This document shows, piece after piece, positions 1 through 7,843 of a stretch of DNA of 64,000 nt. The notes under the pieces are model-generated. The model searched no databases and had not been told where the DNA came from. It was given only the letters and a program-made list of their open reading frames with translations. The stretch is from Streptomyces sp. NBC_00457. Its GTDB lineage: Bacteria; Actinomycetota; Actinomycetes; Streptomycetales; Streptomycetaceae. Every line of letters starts with the position of its first letter. Position 1 is the first letter of the stretch. Location of the stretch: assembly GCF_036014015.1 (NCBI RefSeq), contig NZ_CP107905.1, positions 1 to 64,000 of the forward strand, in the 5' to 3' direction. A program made the position numbers and the translations under genes.

Positions 1-400
1 CCTCCGGCAGCCGAATACTCGCTTCGCTCGTTTCGCGCGTCCCCGCGCGAATTGCCCCGCCTCCGGCGGGTGTTATGGAAATTGGCCTCCGGCCATTTTC
101 CATAACGGCGTGCCTCCGGCACGGAAAAGAGCGGGAAAGGGGTTTGTGCCTCCGGCACAAATCGAGGGTGTCTATTTTGTTTTATGGGTGGAGTGTTGGG
201 GTTTTAGTTGACGGTTGGTCATATACCTTCGAATGAGCGGGCTTAGGGGAATCTCCGATTCCCTTAAAGATAAGGCATTTGATTTGTATTCCGTGAGGAA
301 AAGTAAATCACGGAATACCAGGGAAAGGCAACAGAGCCCCTCCGGGGCCCAATTGCCCGTGTGCGGATGGAGGGTTGGGGCTGCCTCCGGCAGCACCCCG
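1..400. repeat. Array of TCC-triloop hairpins, no gene
   Basis: No credible gene lies here. The stretch holds at least eight inverted repeats, most with the same three-base loop TCC (or TCCC): stems at 32-39/44-51, 56-61/65-70, 72-87/91-106 (16 bp, one mismatch), 109-114/118-123, 143-150/154-161, 247-253/257-263, 336-340/344-348 and 380-385/389-394. A further copy is cut by the left window edge. The stem sequences differ but the loop is constant, which argues for structure rather than simple sequence duplication. It immediately precedes the promoter-driven gene series, so an origin, transfer-origin or single-strand initiation role is possible; that is inference. Confidence 0.75.
286..318. repeat. 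11-bp inverted repeat with 11-base loop
   Basis: GTATTCCGTGA at 286-296 is exactly reverse-complemented at 308-318, around an A-rich 11-base loop. The AT-rich character and lack of a T-run differ from the TCC-loop hairpins around it. It could be a protein-binding dyad or part of an origin; nothing decides between these. Confidence 0.6.
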
Positions 401-689
401 CCCACTCCCCCACCCCGCGCGACGGCCACAGGCCGACGCGCCGCACAAGACACCAGCCGCGCCCGATCCCCGAAGCCGCCGCGCCGACCACGCCCGCCCC
501 CACCCCCCTTCTCTTCTCATTCGGGCAGGGAGCAGCGGCAGCAGAGGGGATGTCAGCAGACGCACCACGCCTGATTGTTGGGATGACCAGGGGTGACGCG
601 GAGACCCCCAGGAGGCCGCGCAACACCCAGCGCAACCTCTACCGCAACACCATGGCGCAACATCCAGCGCAACCCGCAGCGCAACAGGG

Positions 690-718
690 TTCCATCCGAG
701 CGAAAGAGACACTATTAT
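690..718 (+). promoter_or_regulatory. Promoter module copy 1
   Basis: TTCCAT (690-695), a 17-base spacer and TATTAT (713-718) preceded by ACAC. It is the most divergent of eight copies: the upstream G-rich box is reduced to CAACAGGGTTCC and the spacer is one base longer than in the others. A leader hairpin (726-733/740-747, 8 bp with one G-T) lies between it and the start codon at 778. Confidence 0.7.
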
Positions 719-725
719 TTGAAGT

Positions 726-747
726 CCTGGGGGAGGCGACCCCCGGG
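726..747 (+). promoter_or_regulatory. Leader hairpin after promoter 1
   Basis: Stem 726-733 with 740-747, loop AGGCGA; one G-T pair in eight. It sits about 8 bases after the -10 box and before the ribosome-binding site of the first gene, the same arrangement as after promoters 2, 3, 6 and 7. Confidence 0.55.
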
Positions 748-777
748 AACCGCAAGGGACCAACGAAGGGGAAAGAC

Positions 778-1149
778 GTGGAACTGACGATCACTGACGG
801 GATCGTGCGCGGGGTGCGAGGCGCAGACGCGCCCATGACTGGGCTTGCAGTGCAGGCCCGCACGATCGCTAACTTCCTGCCCCTGCTGTGCTCGCGAGCA
901 GGAGTGACGATCGTGCACAACTGCGACCGGAATTACACCGGAATTCGGTTCGAGACCAAGGCCGCCGGTCCGGTCGTGCTGGAAATGCCGACGGGTGAGG
1001 AGCCGTACCGCCTGGTTCAGGAATTCATCGACCCGGACGAGTCGGGGCGCATGGAAGTTGAGTTGCGGCGATTCCCGCAGATCTACAAGCCCCACGGAAT
1101 CGCGCACATCACGGCCGAATTCCTCCGGTCGAACGGATTCCTGAAGTAA
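778..1149 (+). CDS. Hypothetical protein, first gene of the promoter-module series
   Basis: A 123-residue protein of unknown function. The start is GTG at 778, because the -10 box at 713-718 excludes the longer upstream reading and AAGGGG lies just before this GTG. The protein opens VELTITDGIVRG and ends with a basic C-terminus (SNGFLK). No membrane segment, cysteine motif or known domain is visible. It is the first gene of a two-gene unit with the gene at 1215, separated by a GC-rich hairpin. Its position next to the hairpin array suggests an early-expressed element protein; function unknown. Confidence 0.7.
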   Translation: MELTITDGIVRGVRGADAPMTGLAVQARTIANFLPLLCSRAGVTIVHNCDRNYTGIRFETKAAGPVVLEMPTGEEPYRLVQEFIDPDESGRMEVELRRFPQIYKPHGIAHITAEFLRSNGFLK

Positions 1150-1156
1150 TCCGCAC

Positions 1157-1181
1157 GGGGGCGCCCGGTTGGGGCGCCCCC
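1157..1181 (+). terminator. GC hairpin between genes 1 and 2
   Basis: GGGGGCGCCC (1157-1166) pairs perfectly with 1172-1181 around a five-base loop. There is no T-run, and the next gene has no promoter module of its own, so this may be an attenuator or mRNA-stabilising hairpin rather than a full terminator. Confidence 0.45.
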
Positions 1182-1214
1182 TTCCACCCGGCATCAAGGA
1201 AAGAGGAAGGGACC

Positions 1215-1778
1215 ATGGAGAACACGCGGATTGCAGAGCAGGCCCGGGAAGCCGGAGCCCCGCTCACGGACGCCGAGAAGGAGCAGGCCCGTTACGCGCT
1301 GCGGGAGATGGCGCGCAGCGAGAGGGACCCGGACGCTCTGAGGGTGTCTCCCGAACAGCTGGACGTGGTCGGGTCGTTCTTCGAGTTGGGTTGGGCGATG
1401 GGTGTGCGCACCGGCCACACCGGCCCCGCCATGGCCGATGTGCCGGTCGACCGGGCGACGGTTGACCGCGCGTTCATGGAGCTGCTGCTGTCTGAGCGGG
1501 TGGCGAATCAGCTTGCGCTCTCAGTAGCTCAGATCCTTGACCCACAGGACGCCGGACCGGTCCTGTGGCAGAAGGTCAGGTATCACGGGAGCCTGACACG
1601 GCGTCACGGCCTCTACTGGGTACAGGCGATCAAGGCGCAGGCCGGACCGGTGGGAGCGGCTCACACCGTCCGCTACGACCTGTGCAAGGTGATCGGCGCC
1701 ATGCCGGTGCCCGCTGTCACGAACGTACGACGGCAGAGCCTGACGCCGCTTCCCGAGTTCCGCGCGCCGATGGTCTAA
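1215..1778 (+). CDS. Hypothetical protein
   Basis: A 187-residue soluble protein of unknown function with a charged, helical N-terminal half (residues 1-70) and a C-terminal half rich in short hydrophobic helices (LSVAQIL, WVQAIKAQ). Start ATG is preceded by an AAGAGGAAGGGA ribosome-binding site. It shares promoter 1 with the preceding gene; promoter 2 follows six bases after its stop. No signal peptide or membrane segment. I do not recognise the family. Confidence 0.75.
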   Translation: MENTRIAEQAREAGAPLTDAEKEQARYALREMARSERDPDALRVSPEQLDVVGSFFELGWAMGVRTGHTGPAMADVPVDRATVDRAFMELLLSERVANQLALSVAQILDPQDAGPVLWQKVRYHGSLTRRHGLYWVQAIKAQAGPVGAAHTVRYDLCKVIGAMPVPAVTNVRRQSLTPLPEFRAPMV

Positions 1779-1783
1779 GTGTG

Positions 1784-1826
1784 CAGGTCAGGGGTGGGTT
1801 CACTCACCCCTAAAACACACTATTAT
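1784..1826 (+). promoter_or_regulatory. Promoter module copy 2
   Basis: Box CAGGTCAGGGGTGGGTTCAC at 1784-1803, -35 TTCACT (1799-1804), 16-base spacer, -10 TATTAT (1821-1826). AGGGGTG of the box is the reverse complement of CACCCCT in the spacer, giving a 7-bp dyad with the -35 box in its loop. Drives the DUF932 gene and probably the genes that follow. Confidence 0.85.
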
Positions 1827-1836
1827 TGCAGTTGTT

Positions 1837-1861
1837 CGGGGGGCGGTGGCCCCGCCCTCCG
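1837..1861 (+). promoter_or_regulatory. Leader hairpin after promoter 2
   Basis: Stem 1837-1846 with 1852-1861 (10 bp, one G-T), five-base loop. It falls in the untranslated leader of the DUF932 mRNA, before the start codon at 1896. Confidence 0.6.
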
Positions 1862-1895
1862 ACCCGCAGAGACCAACAGCGAAAGGGAACACCGC

Positions 1896-3071
1896 ATGAC
1901 TCAGCAGTTCGCCGAGCGCGCTACGAACGTCGCCCCCACAAGCGCCCGTAACGCCGACCTGTCCGACCTGGTCAGCATCCTGGAGGACGGACAGCGCCGG
2001 AAGCTGGACGTCATCGCCCCCGCGTCCGCGCTGCGGATGCGCGAGGGAAACGTGCACGTCGAAGGCGTTGAGGCCCAACTCAGCGCGCGCGGCGTGACGG
2101 CCGTAGACGGCATCTACCGGCCCACCGCCGTTGCCGACGAGGGGATCTCTGACAAGCTCCGCATCCCGCTGGCGTACCTGCGCCGCATGCGCGCGGAAAA
2201 CGTCCCGCTGCTGGACGAGAACGTCAACGCGTGGCTTCGTGAGGGGCCGGAGCGCCGTTTCATGCTCCGCGCGTTCCGGGGCGAGAACGGCCCCGGCATG
2301 CCCGGTGAGGGCGTGGCCCGCGCGCTGCTGTCCGACAGCTACAAGCTGATGGACAACCTTGACATGCTGCTGGCCGCCCTGGACGGGGTGCAGAAGTCCG
2401 GCCACCCCACCCGGATCACGGGGTGCGACCTCACCGACCGCCGCATGTACGTGCGCGTCGAGTCCGAAGCGGTCGCGATCCAGGCCCGCAACCTGCTGCG
2501 CGGCTACCGCTCCCCGTTCGACGGCCGCAGCGGTGACGAACTCCCGATGATCTCGGCGGGGTTCGTCATCACCAACAGCGAAGTCGGAGCGGGGGCGTAC
2601 ACCATCACCCCGCGTGCGGTCATCCAGGTCTGCCGCAACGGTCTGACCCAGACCAAGGACGTCATGCGCGCTGTGCACCTCGGAGGCAAGCAGGACGAGG
2701 GCGTTGTGTCCTGGTCCGGCCAGACCCAGCGCAAGACGCTGGAGCTGATCACATCCAAGACCACCGACGCCGTGCGCACGTTCCTGTCACAGGAGTACGT
2801 CGAGGCCAAGGTGTACGAGATGGAGGCCGCCGCCGGTAAGACGCTGGACGAGCCGACGAAGACGATCGAGCACGTCACCAAGTCGCTCAGCATCGGCAAC
2901 GAGGCCAAGGACATGATCCTTGCCCACTTCGTCCGGGGCGGGCAGATGACGGCCGGGGGTGTGATGCAGGCCGTCACGTCGACCGCGCAGACGCTCGCCG
3001 ACGCCGACCAGGCCGCCGCCCTGGAAGCACTCGCGGTACCCGCCCTCGCGGCCGCCGCCGCGCACGGCTGA
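1896..3071 (+). CDS. DUF932-family protein
   Basis: A 391-residue protein that resembles DUF932, a family of plasmid and phage proteins whose biochemical role is not settled. Seen here: a leader of about 50 residues, then a body with LLSDSYKLMDN near residue 150 (a typical family signature), and an alanine-rich C-terminus. Start ATG at 1896 follows GAAAGGG and comes after the promoter 2 leader. In conjugative plasmids DUF932 genes occur in leading regions near ssb and parB-like genes, as here; that parallel is from established knowledge of such plasmids. A strong hairpin follows the stop. Family assignment is by sequence pattern only. Confidence 0.75.
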   Translation: MTQQFAERATNVAPTSARNADLSDLVSILEDGQRRKLDVIAPASALRMREGNVHVEGVEAQLSARGVTAVDGIYRPTAVADEGISDKLRIPLAYLRRMRAENVPLLDENVNAWLREGPERRFMLRAFRGENGPGMPGEGVARALLSDSYKLMDNLDMLLAALDGVQKSGHPTRITGCDLTDRRMYVRVESEAVAIQARNLLRGYRSPFDGRSGDELPMISAGFVITNSEVGAGAYTITPRAVIQVCRNGLTQTKDVMRAVHLGGKQDEGVVSWSGQTQRKTLELITSKTTDAVRTFLSQEYVEAKVYEMEAAAGKTLDEPTKTIEHVTKSLSIGNEAKDMILAHFVRGGQMTAGGVMQAVTSTAQTLADADQAAALEALAVPALAAAAAHG

Positions 3072-3077
3072 CAGACC

Positions 3078-3119
3078 CCCGTGCGGGCCGGGCAACTCCC
3101 CCAGCCCGGCCCGCACGGG
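3078..3119 (+). terminator. 16-bp hairpin after DUF932 gene
   Basis: 3078-3093 is perfectly complementary to 3104-3119 around a 10-base loop. It begins seven bases after the stop codon. There is no T-run, which is usual for GC-rich actinobacteria. Two smaller perfect hairpins follow in the 248-base gap (around 3162-3180 and 3190-3206). No new promoter module was found before 3320, so some read-through is likely. Confidence 0.65.
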
Positions 3120-3319
3120 CCCGACCGACCCAGAGCCCGGAGCAGCGCCCCAGCCCCGCAGGGAGCGCCGAGCGCTCCCGCCCCGGCCCCTGCCGCGTAG
3201 CGGCAGCACGATGCGTCGGCGCAGCCGCCCGCGCGCCCAGGACACCCGTTGTGCCCAGGGGCGCAGTGCGGCCGGCCTCCGGCGCCCACCGCCCACCGCC
3301 CGCCATGCAAGGAGTCCTC

Positions 3320-3808
3320 ATGCCTGCACGCCCGGAGCTCACCCACCCCGGAGACGACGCCATCGCAGCCGCCATGAGTCGCACCCTCACCGCCCTTTCC
3401 GCCGTGTTCCAGGCACTCGGAGACGGTGAGCACACACTCAACCTCGTGGCCGAGCGGACCGACCACGCATTCGTCACGGGCCGAACCGATCTCTCCATCG
3501 GCATGGAGCCGCTCCGCCTGGCCGTCCTGGACGAAGAAGAGTTCTGCGCCCTGCGCATGCTGCTGGTGTTCGCGCTGGAGGGCAGCACGATGCGCAGCGC
3601 CGTCCTGATCGCCACCACGGCCGCCGACCCCAACCCCCGTGCGTGCGGCTGGTCCATACGGGACGGGTGGCTTCACCCCATGGACACGGCCGCGCTCCAG
3701 GAGGCCGTCATTCCGTGCCCCGACGTCGCCGCTGTCAAGCGCGAGGTCTACCCCGCCCCCGTTCTCCTCCAGCTCCCCGACTCCGACTTGGAGGACCCGC
3801 ATGCCTGA
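3320..3808 (+). CDS. Hypothetical protein, member 1 of a tandem paralog pair
   Basis: A 162-residue protein of unknown function. Start ATG at 3320 follows AAGGAG. It is clearly related to its neighbour: both contain LTAL, an acidic DGEHTLN / EGSHELN segment, an ERTD/DRTD motif, a DEEEF / DEEF helix start, and a C-terminal ACGW..R.GWLHPMDT block. Its stop overlaps the start of the next gene. A more distant version of the same block appears at the end of the protein encoded at 8694-9986. No membrane or secretion signal. Function unknown. Confidence 0.8.
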   Translation: MPARPELTHPGDDAIAAAMSRTLTALSAVFQALGDGEHTLNLVAERTDHAFVTGRTDLSIGMEPLRLAVLDEEEFCALRMLLVFALEGSTMRSAVLIATTAADPNPRACGWSIRDGWLHPMDTAALQEAVIPCPDVAAVKREVYPAPVLLQLPDSDLEDPHA

Positions 3809-4280
3809 GCCGGAGGTTCCGCGGCCCGACGACGACGCCCCGGCGTCCGGGGCCGCCATGGGCCGCGCCCTGCACGCACTGACCGCGTTACTCCCGGCCC
3901 TGGGCGAGGGGAGCCACGAACTCAACATCACGGCCGACCGTACGGACGGCACGGAAGCGAGCGCCGACCTGTACGTCTCCGTCGAGCCGGGATCATTGCG
4001 CGTGGATCACTCCGATGAGGAGTTCGTGCAGTTCTTCATGCTGCTGACGTTCGCCCTGGACAACAGCGTCCGTGACGCCGTCCTCGTCGCTACGACCGCC
4101 GACGCTGGCCTACGCGCGTGCGGCTGGGACGTACGGGCCGGATGGCTGCACCCCATGGACACCCACGAGTTCCACGTAGCAGTCACTTCCTGCTCCGCAG
4201 ACGACCCCGCGCCGCCCGTGCTGGTCTGCCATGCCCCCGTACTGCGCCACCCCCACCGATCCACCGGGGAGCGCTCATGA
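3801..4280 (+). CDS. Hypothetical protein, member 2 of a tandem paralog pair
   Basis: A 159-residue paralog of the protein just upstream, whose stop codon it overlaps by eight bases. Shared blocks run from about residue 25 to residue 125 and include the ACGWDVRAGWLHPMDT segment. The two copies have diverged well beyond a recent duplication, so both are probably maintained. The gene ends in an ATGA overlap with the next small gene, giving a translationally coupled chain. Function unknown. Confidence 0.8.
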   Translation: MPEPEVPRPDDDAPASGAAMGRALHALTALLPALGEGSHELNITADRTDGTEASADLYVSVEPGSLRVDHSDEEFVQFFMLLTFALDNSVRDAVLVATTADAGLRACGWDVRAGWLHPMDTHEFHVAVTSCSADDPAPPVLVCHAPVLRHPHRSTGERS

Positions 4281-4474
4281 GCGACAAGCCCGCTGCCACG
4301 CCGGACGGCTACTGCACCAACACCGAGCCGGTTTCCGGCACGACCGAGCAAGTCAACGGCCTCGCACTCGGCGGGAAGTTCGTCAAGATGCACGGCCGCC
4401 GCTACGCGGACTGTCCGTGTGGCCGCCTGACCGACCGGGGCAACCTCCGCCGACACAAGCAGCCGCAGGAATAG
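4277..4474 (+). CDS. Small zinc-finger-like protein
   Basis: A 65-residue basic protein starting in an ATGA overlap with the previous gene. Its C-terminal part reads CPCGRLTDRGNLRRH, a spacing similar to a short zinc finger with two cysteines and two histidine/lysine-rich positions, and an upstream cysteine (YCTN) could be a further ligand. Small zinc-finger proteins of this size are common in actinophages and mobile elements, often of unknown role. DNA or RNA binding is plausible but inferred. Confidence 0.7.
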   Translation: MSDKPAATPDGYCTNTEPVSGTTEQVNGLALGGKFVKMHGRRYADCPCGRLTDRGNLRRHKQPQE

Positions 4475-4643
4475 CCCCACAGACGCCGTCCACGCTCCTC
4501 CCCGGTACGGGGGCGTGGACGGCCCGCCCCGGCCAGCGCGCCACTGGCCGACTGCCGCCCCGACGCTCGCCCCCTCCCCTTCGCCGAGCGCGGGGCGGCA
4601 GGCCCCCCGGCCCACCCCGTCGAGCCCCGAGGAGTCGCAGCCC

Positions 4644-5456
4644 ATGACCAGCCTGAGCCTGACCATCGACACGCCCGCCGGCCCCGTGCGCGCCACCGCC
4701 GGCCCCCGCGACGCCGACGCCGTCGTGTTCGAGCTGGGCGGAGCGATGCGCGGCAGCGTGCACGTCACCGGCACCACCGACCCCCACCACTGGGACCAGT
4801 TCACCGCCGTACGCGCCTGTCTCGGCCCCGTGAACGCCTTCAAGACCACCGCCCCCGACGAGGACCTCCCGCGACTCGCCAACGGCCGCACCGGCTACCA
4901 CGGCAGCCTTACCCTCTACCGCGACAGCCTCGACCGCCCCGAGGTCTCGGTATACCCGCTGTTCTCCGCCGCAGATCACCCACCGTCGCAGAAGACGGCC
5001 GCGGTACTCACCGCCGTCTTGCGCGGGTGCGCCGAGCACGTCGAGCAGCGCGCCGACCTGCCCGCGATTCTGGAGGCCTCCCGGCAGCGCGATACTCCCG
5101 GCCTGCTGCGCTTCCTCACCTGGTCCGCCTCCTACCACCAGGCCGAAGCCGTCCGCCTGGAGCGCGAAGCCCGTGCCGCGCTCCCCGCACGGAAAGCCGC
5201 CGAAGCCGCCTGGCGGACCGCCGCACAGTGGCTCGCTCTCTCCCCGCACCCGGTCCTGCTGCTGGTGCTGGCCGACCGTCCCGACTCACTGACCCAGAAG
5301 GTCAGGGGATTGCAGTGGTGGGCCCCCTACTGCGTCGACGCAGCCGCTGAAGAGCGCGAGCGCGCCCACCGCACCCAGGAGGAAGCCGACTCTCTGCGCG
5401 CCCAGCAGCGCAGGCGCCCGCGCGGCCACCGCCCGTACCTGGTCGGCACTCCCTGA
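4644..5456 (+). CDS. Hypothetical protein, 270 residues
   Basis: Start ATG at 4644 is preceded by CGAGGAGTCGCAGCCC. The protein begins with a beta-rich stretch (MTSLSLTIDTPAG) and continues with mixed alpha/beta sequence up to about residue 150, followed by a long charged helical part (VRLEREARAALPARKAAEAAWR) and a basic tail (QRRRPRGHR). No signal peptide. Separated from the upstream small gene by about 170 GC-rich bases without a promoter module. It is the last gene before promoter 3. Family not recognised. Confidence 0.75.
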   Translation: MTSLSLTIDTPAGPVRATAGPRDADAVVFELGGAMRGSVHVTGTTDPHHWDQFTAVRACLGPVNAFKTTAPDEDLPRLANGRTGYHGSLTLYRDSLDRPEVSVYPLFSAADHPPSQKTAAVLTAVLRGCAEHVEQRADLPAILEASRQRDTPGLLRFLTWSASYHQAEAVRLEREARAALPARKAAEAAWRTAAQWLALSPHPVLLLVLADRPDSLTQKVRGLQWWAPYCVDAAAEERERAHRTQEEADSLRAQQRRRPRGHRPYLVGTP

Positions 5457-5472
5457 CACCCGAAAAGAAGCG

Positions 5473-5515
5473 CAGGTCAGGGGTGGGTTCACGTCACCCC
5501 AAAAGACACTATTAT
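5473..5515 (+). promoter_or_regulatory. Promoter module copy 3
   Basis: Box 5473-5492 identical to the consensus CAGGTCAGGGGTGGGTTCAC, -35 TTCACG (5488-5493), 16-base spacer, -10 TATTAT (5510-5515). GGGGTG pairs with CACCCC in the spacer across the -35 box. Confidence 0.87.
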
Positions 5516-5520
5516 TAGTA

Positions 5521-5563
5521 GTGCGAGAGGGGGCGACCCGGATCGCCCCGCCCCCTCTCGCAC
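5521..5563 (+). promoter_or_regulatory. 15-bp leader hairpin after promoter 3
   Basis: 5521-5535 is the exact reverse complement of 5549-5563; loop of 13 bases. The hairpin begins six bases after the -10 box, so it would form the very 5' end of the transcript, before the AAGGAG at 5579-5584. A 5'-terminal stem this strong suggests mRNA protection or a regulatory target. Confidence 0.75.
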
Positions 5564-5589
5564 CCGGAAGCCGAGCCGAAGGAGCCACC

Positions 5590-5832
5590 GTGCCTGAGGA
5601 GTTCACGTTCACCGCCAACACCGGCTCGTACGGCTACCGCGTCCTCGACCGCCGAGAGCGCGCCACCTGCTACGGGGTCGCCTGGTACCACGCGGACTGC
5701 CGGGCATGGGTGGCCGAGTATCCCGGCAACCGCCCCGGCAGCGGCGGCGGCATCCCCGGCTTCGCCAGCCGCACGTGGGCCGCGCGCTTCCTCTACCGCT
5801 ACCGCAAGCCCGAGCCGTCCGGGCGCCCCTGA
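5590..5832 (+). CDS. Small hypothetical protein
   Basis: An 80-residue protein. GTG at 5590 is chosen because GAAGGAG sits seven bases upstream and the leader hairpin ends before it. The sequence is aromatic-rich (tyrosine and tryptophan: SYGYRV, WYHADCRAWVAEYP, FLYRYRKP) and looks like a compact beta-rich fold. First gene of the promoter 3 unit. No recognised domain. Confidence 0.75.
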   Translation: MPEEFTFTANTGSYGYRVLDRRERATCYGVAWYHADCRAWVAEYPGNRPGSGGGIPGFASRTWAARFLYRYRKPEPSGRP

Positions 5833-5890
5833 CCCACCGCCCCGCACCCCAGACCGACACCGCCAGCCCGACGAGGGAGATGTTCTGACC

Positions 5891-6262
5891 ATGCGTTGGC
5901 TGATGAGCCTTGGTGAGCGCACCCGCCCCGACGCACCGACCTACGCCGAGGCCCCCGCCCCCGACCAGGCGCGCGCCCTGGCCCTGGTCGACGACTTCGC
6001 CCACCTCTTCACCGTCCTGAAGGAGTGGCGCCAGGAATACGGCGAGGAACTGACCGCCTGGGCCGTACAGGTGGAGGCCGACGACGTCGAGAACCTCCCC
6101 GCGGAACTCATCGAGCAGTGGGAATGGGAGGGCGCCCCGGTCCGCCTCGACACCGAGCGGGGCGGCTACGTGAAGGTGTCCGACTACCGCGACGTTCCTG
6201 TGCGCCCGGGCGTCAGCGCCCGCACCACCACCGGGCTCCCCCTGTGGACCGCCGCCCCCTGA
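5891..6262 (+). CDS. Hypothetical acidic protein
   Basis: A 123-residue protein with a long acidic helical middle (residues 25-80, including LKEWRQEYGEEL and AELIEQWEWEG) and a C-terminal beta-like part. The ribosome-binding site is GAGGGAG upstream of the ATG. Second gene of the promoter 3 unit. No membrane segment or metal-binding motif. Unknown function. Confidence 0.75.
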   Translation: MRWLMSLGERTRPDAPTYAEAPAPDQARALALVDDFAHLFTVLKEWRQEYGEELTAWAVQVEADDVENLPAELIEQWEWEGAPVRLDTERGGYVKVSDYRDVPVRPGVSARTTTGLPLWTAAP

Positions 6263-6314
6263 CCCGTCCGGCAGGCCGCCCGCGCTGCTCACCACCCCCT
6301 TGGAAGGAGAAACC

Positions 6315-7025
6315 GTGTCCGCCGGACGCCACTTCGGCCTGGTCATCAGCCGCATGCCCCGCCTGACGTACGCGGCAACGGTCCTCGCCTCTGCGGACTG
6401 CCGGTTCGTGTGCTCGACCTGCTACACGGACTGCTGGGCCATCTACCGGCTTCACGGCGAGACGGTGTGGATGTGCTCGGGGTGCACCGACCTGAAGGAC
6501 AACGGCCTGACGCCTGGCCCCCGCAGCTTCCACACTCAGCCGCCCCGTCCACTCCGGGTGGGTGAGCAGCTGCGCAGCCCGGAGGGCGTGTGGGAGGTCA
6601 CCAGCTTCCGGCGGGTCTGGACCTGGGGAGGGCGCCGCCTCCAGCAGCAGGCCTGCGTGTATGTCGTCACCCGTGAAGACGGTCACAAGGAAGAGTGGCG
6701 GGGCCACGACATGGCCGACTTCCACCTGATCCCGGCCGAGTTCGAGCACATCACCCGGTCGCGCTGCAACGAGCTGGGCAGCGTGCTCACGGCCGCCGGC
6801 CTTTCCTGGGCCGACAACGGACACCGGGCCACCCCACGGCGTCTGACCTACACCGTCACCGGCCCCCGCGGCCGCCAGTGGTCCATCCGGCCCGTCCCCG
6901 GAATCGACTTCGACCCGTGGCAGCCCTCGAATCTGTGGCGCGCCGTCCGCGCCACCCCGCCCTACCAGAGCCCCGTCATGTCCGCCCGAGCCCTGGCCGA
7001 CCACATCCGGGAGAGCCCCGCGTGA
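6315..7025 (+). CDS. Zinc-ribbon-containing hypothetical protein
   Basis: A 236-residue protein starting at GTG 6315, immediately after GGAAGGAGAAACC. Near residues 33-60 it has a C-x2-C-x3-C...C-x2-C pattern (VCSTCYTDC ... MCSGC) typical of a zinc ribbon. The middle part (about 85-130) is beta-rich and the rest alpha/beta. Its stop overlaps the next gene start in a GTGA. Nucleic-acid binding through the ribbon is likely but not shown. Confidence 0.75.
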   Translation: MSAGRHFGLVISRMPRLTYAATVLASADCRFVCSTCYTDCWAIYRLHGETVWMCSGCTDLKDNGLTPGPRSFHTQPPRPLRVGEQLRSPEGVWEVTSFRRVWTWGGRRLQQQACVYVVTREDGHKEEWRGHDMADFHLIPAEFEHITRSRCNELGSVLTAAGLSWADNGHRATPRRLTYTVTGPRGRQWSIRPVPGIDFDPWQPSNLWRAVRATPPYQSPVMSARALADHIRESPA

Positions 7026-7221
7026 GCGGCCAGCTGCACCCGTGGCGCCCGGAGGACTTCGACGACCAGTCCGAGACCTGCGGCGCACCCCCAGGCCAGC
7101 TGTGCCGCCCAGGGTGCGACACCGGATATACCGCCGAGGACCCCGCCGGGAGGCCGAGCTCCGCGACCAGGGCGCGAGGAACCACGCGCCCGGCACCACC
7201 TCCAGCCAGCCGAAGGAGTGA
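7022..7221 (+). pseudogene. Small CGAPPG-type zinc gene with a one-base frameshift
   Basis: GTG at 7022 overlaps the previous stop and has GGGAG upstream. The first 40 codons read through ETCGAPPGQLCRPGC and GYTAED, the motif of small cysteine proteins common in actinobacterial mobile elements. After codon 40 (about 7141) the frame degenerates. If one base is added there, the reading continues as RREAELRDQGARNHAPG and stops at TGA 7219-7221, just before the next gene's start. The gap is therefore best explained by a single-base loss in a C-run, either a real mutation or a sequence error. As written, the frame runs on into the following CDS. Confidence 0.65.
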
Positions 7222-7231
7222 ACAGACTGCC

Positions 7232-7837
7232 ATGACACGCGAGTTGACTACGCAGGAGCAGGTGGACGCTTTCGCCGCCGAAGTGGCGCGGGAGCTGGGT
7301 ACGCACTGCCGGACGGCCAAACTCACGGGCTACGTACGCGGCATGGGACGGCTCATCATCGACGGCGAGGGCCGCGCCCTGCGCCTGTGCCAGCCCGACG
7401 ACCGCCGCCCCGATCGCCTGAAGATCCACGCCACGGACGAGACCAAGATGATCGCGCCGTCGATCGGAGTCACAGCCAGCAGCGCCCGCCACGTGGCACG
7501 CGAGATCACCCGGCGGCTGTATCCCTTGCACGCCGAGGCCGCGCAGCAGGCCGCCGAACTCGCCGCACGGCAGGAGGCGGAGGAGAGCAGCCGACGCGCC
7601 GTCACCGAAGCCGTGGCCGCCGCACTCCCCGGGGCCCGGGTCGACGAGCAGTACAGGCGCACCCGGATCATCTGGCAGCACGACACCAGGCCGCCCGACG
7701 AGCGCGGCCCCGTCCAGGTCGACAGCGTCACCGTGGTCGTCGGCCCCTCTGGTGAGGGGGCGCAGGCCGAAGTGTCCGGGCGCCCCAGCTCCGTGATTTC
7801 CATGCTGACCGCGTTCACCCAGGCGGTCCGGGAGTAA
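7232..7837 (+). CDS. Hypothetical protein
   Basis: A 201-residue protein beginning MTRELTTQEQV. AAGGAG lies 13 bases before this ATG and overlaps the stop of the frameshifted small gene. Because of that frameshift the frame is also open upstream to 7022; the internal start is preferred. Residues 1-85 look alpha/beta, 85-130 form a long alanine- and glutamate-rich helix likely to be a coiled coil, and the C-terminus is beta-rich. Last gene of the promoter 3 unit. Family unknown. Confidence 0.7.
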   Translation: MTRELTTQEQVDAFAAEVARELGTHCRTAKLTGYVRGMGRLIIDGEGRALRLCQPDDRRPDRLKIHATDETKMIAPSIGVTASSARHVAREITRRLYPLHAEAAQQAAELAARQEAEESSRRAVTEAVAAALPGARVDEQYRRTRIIWQHDTRPPDERGPVQVDSVTVVVGPSGEGAQAEVSGRPSSVISMLTAFTQAVRE

Positions 7838-7843
7838 GAAGCG

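Noticed and set aside
15..51. GCTTCGC and nearby palindromes as a linear-plasmid telomere
   Set aside because: GCTNCGC motifs mark some actinobacterial telomeres, but here it is a single short match inside a general hairpin array and the window edge is not shown to be a DNA end.
1157..1181. Full transcription terminator between the first two genes
   Set aside because: The hairpin is strong but has no T-run, and the downstream gene has no promoter of its own.
7022..7837. One fused 271-residue protein from GTG 7022
   Set aside because: The first 40 codons and the part after 7232 look like separate proteins; the segment between them is out-of-frame sequence of the small gene, whose true stop at 7219 sits just before a good ribosome-binding site for 7232.
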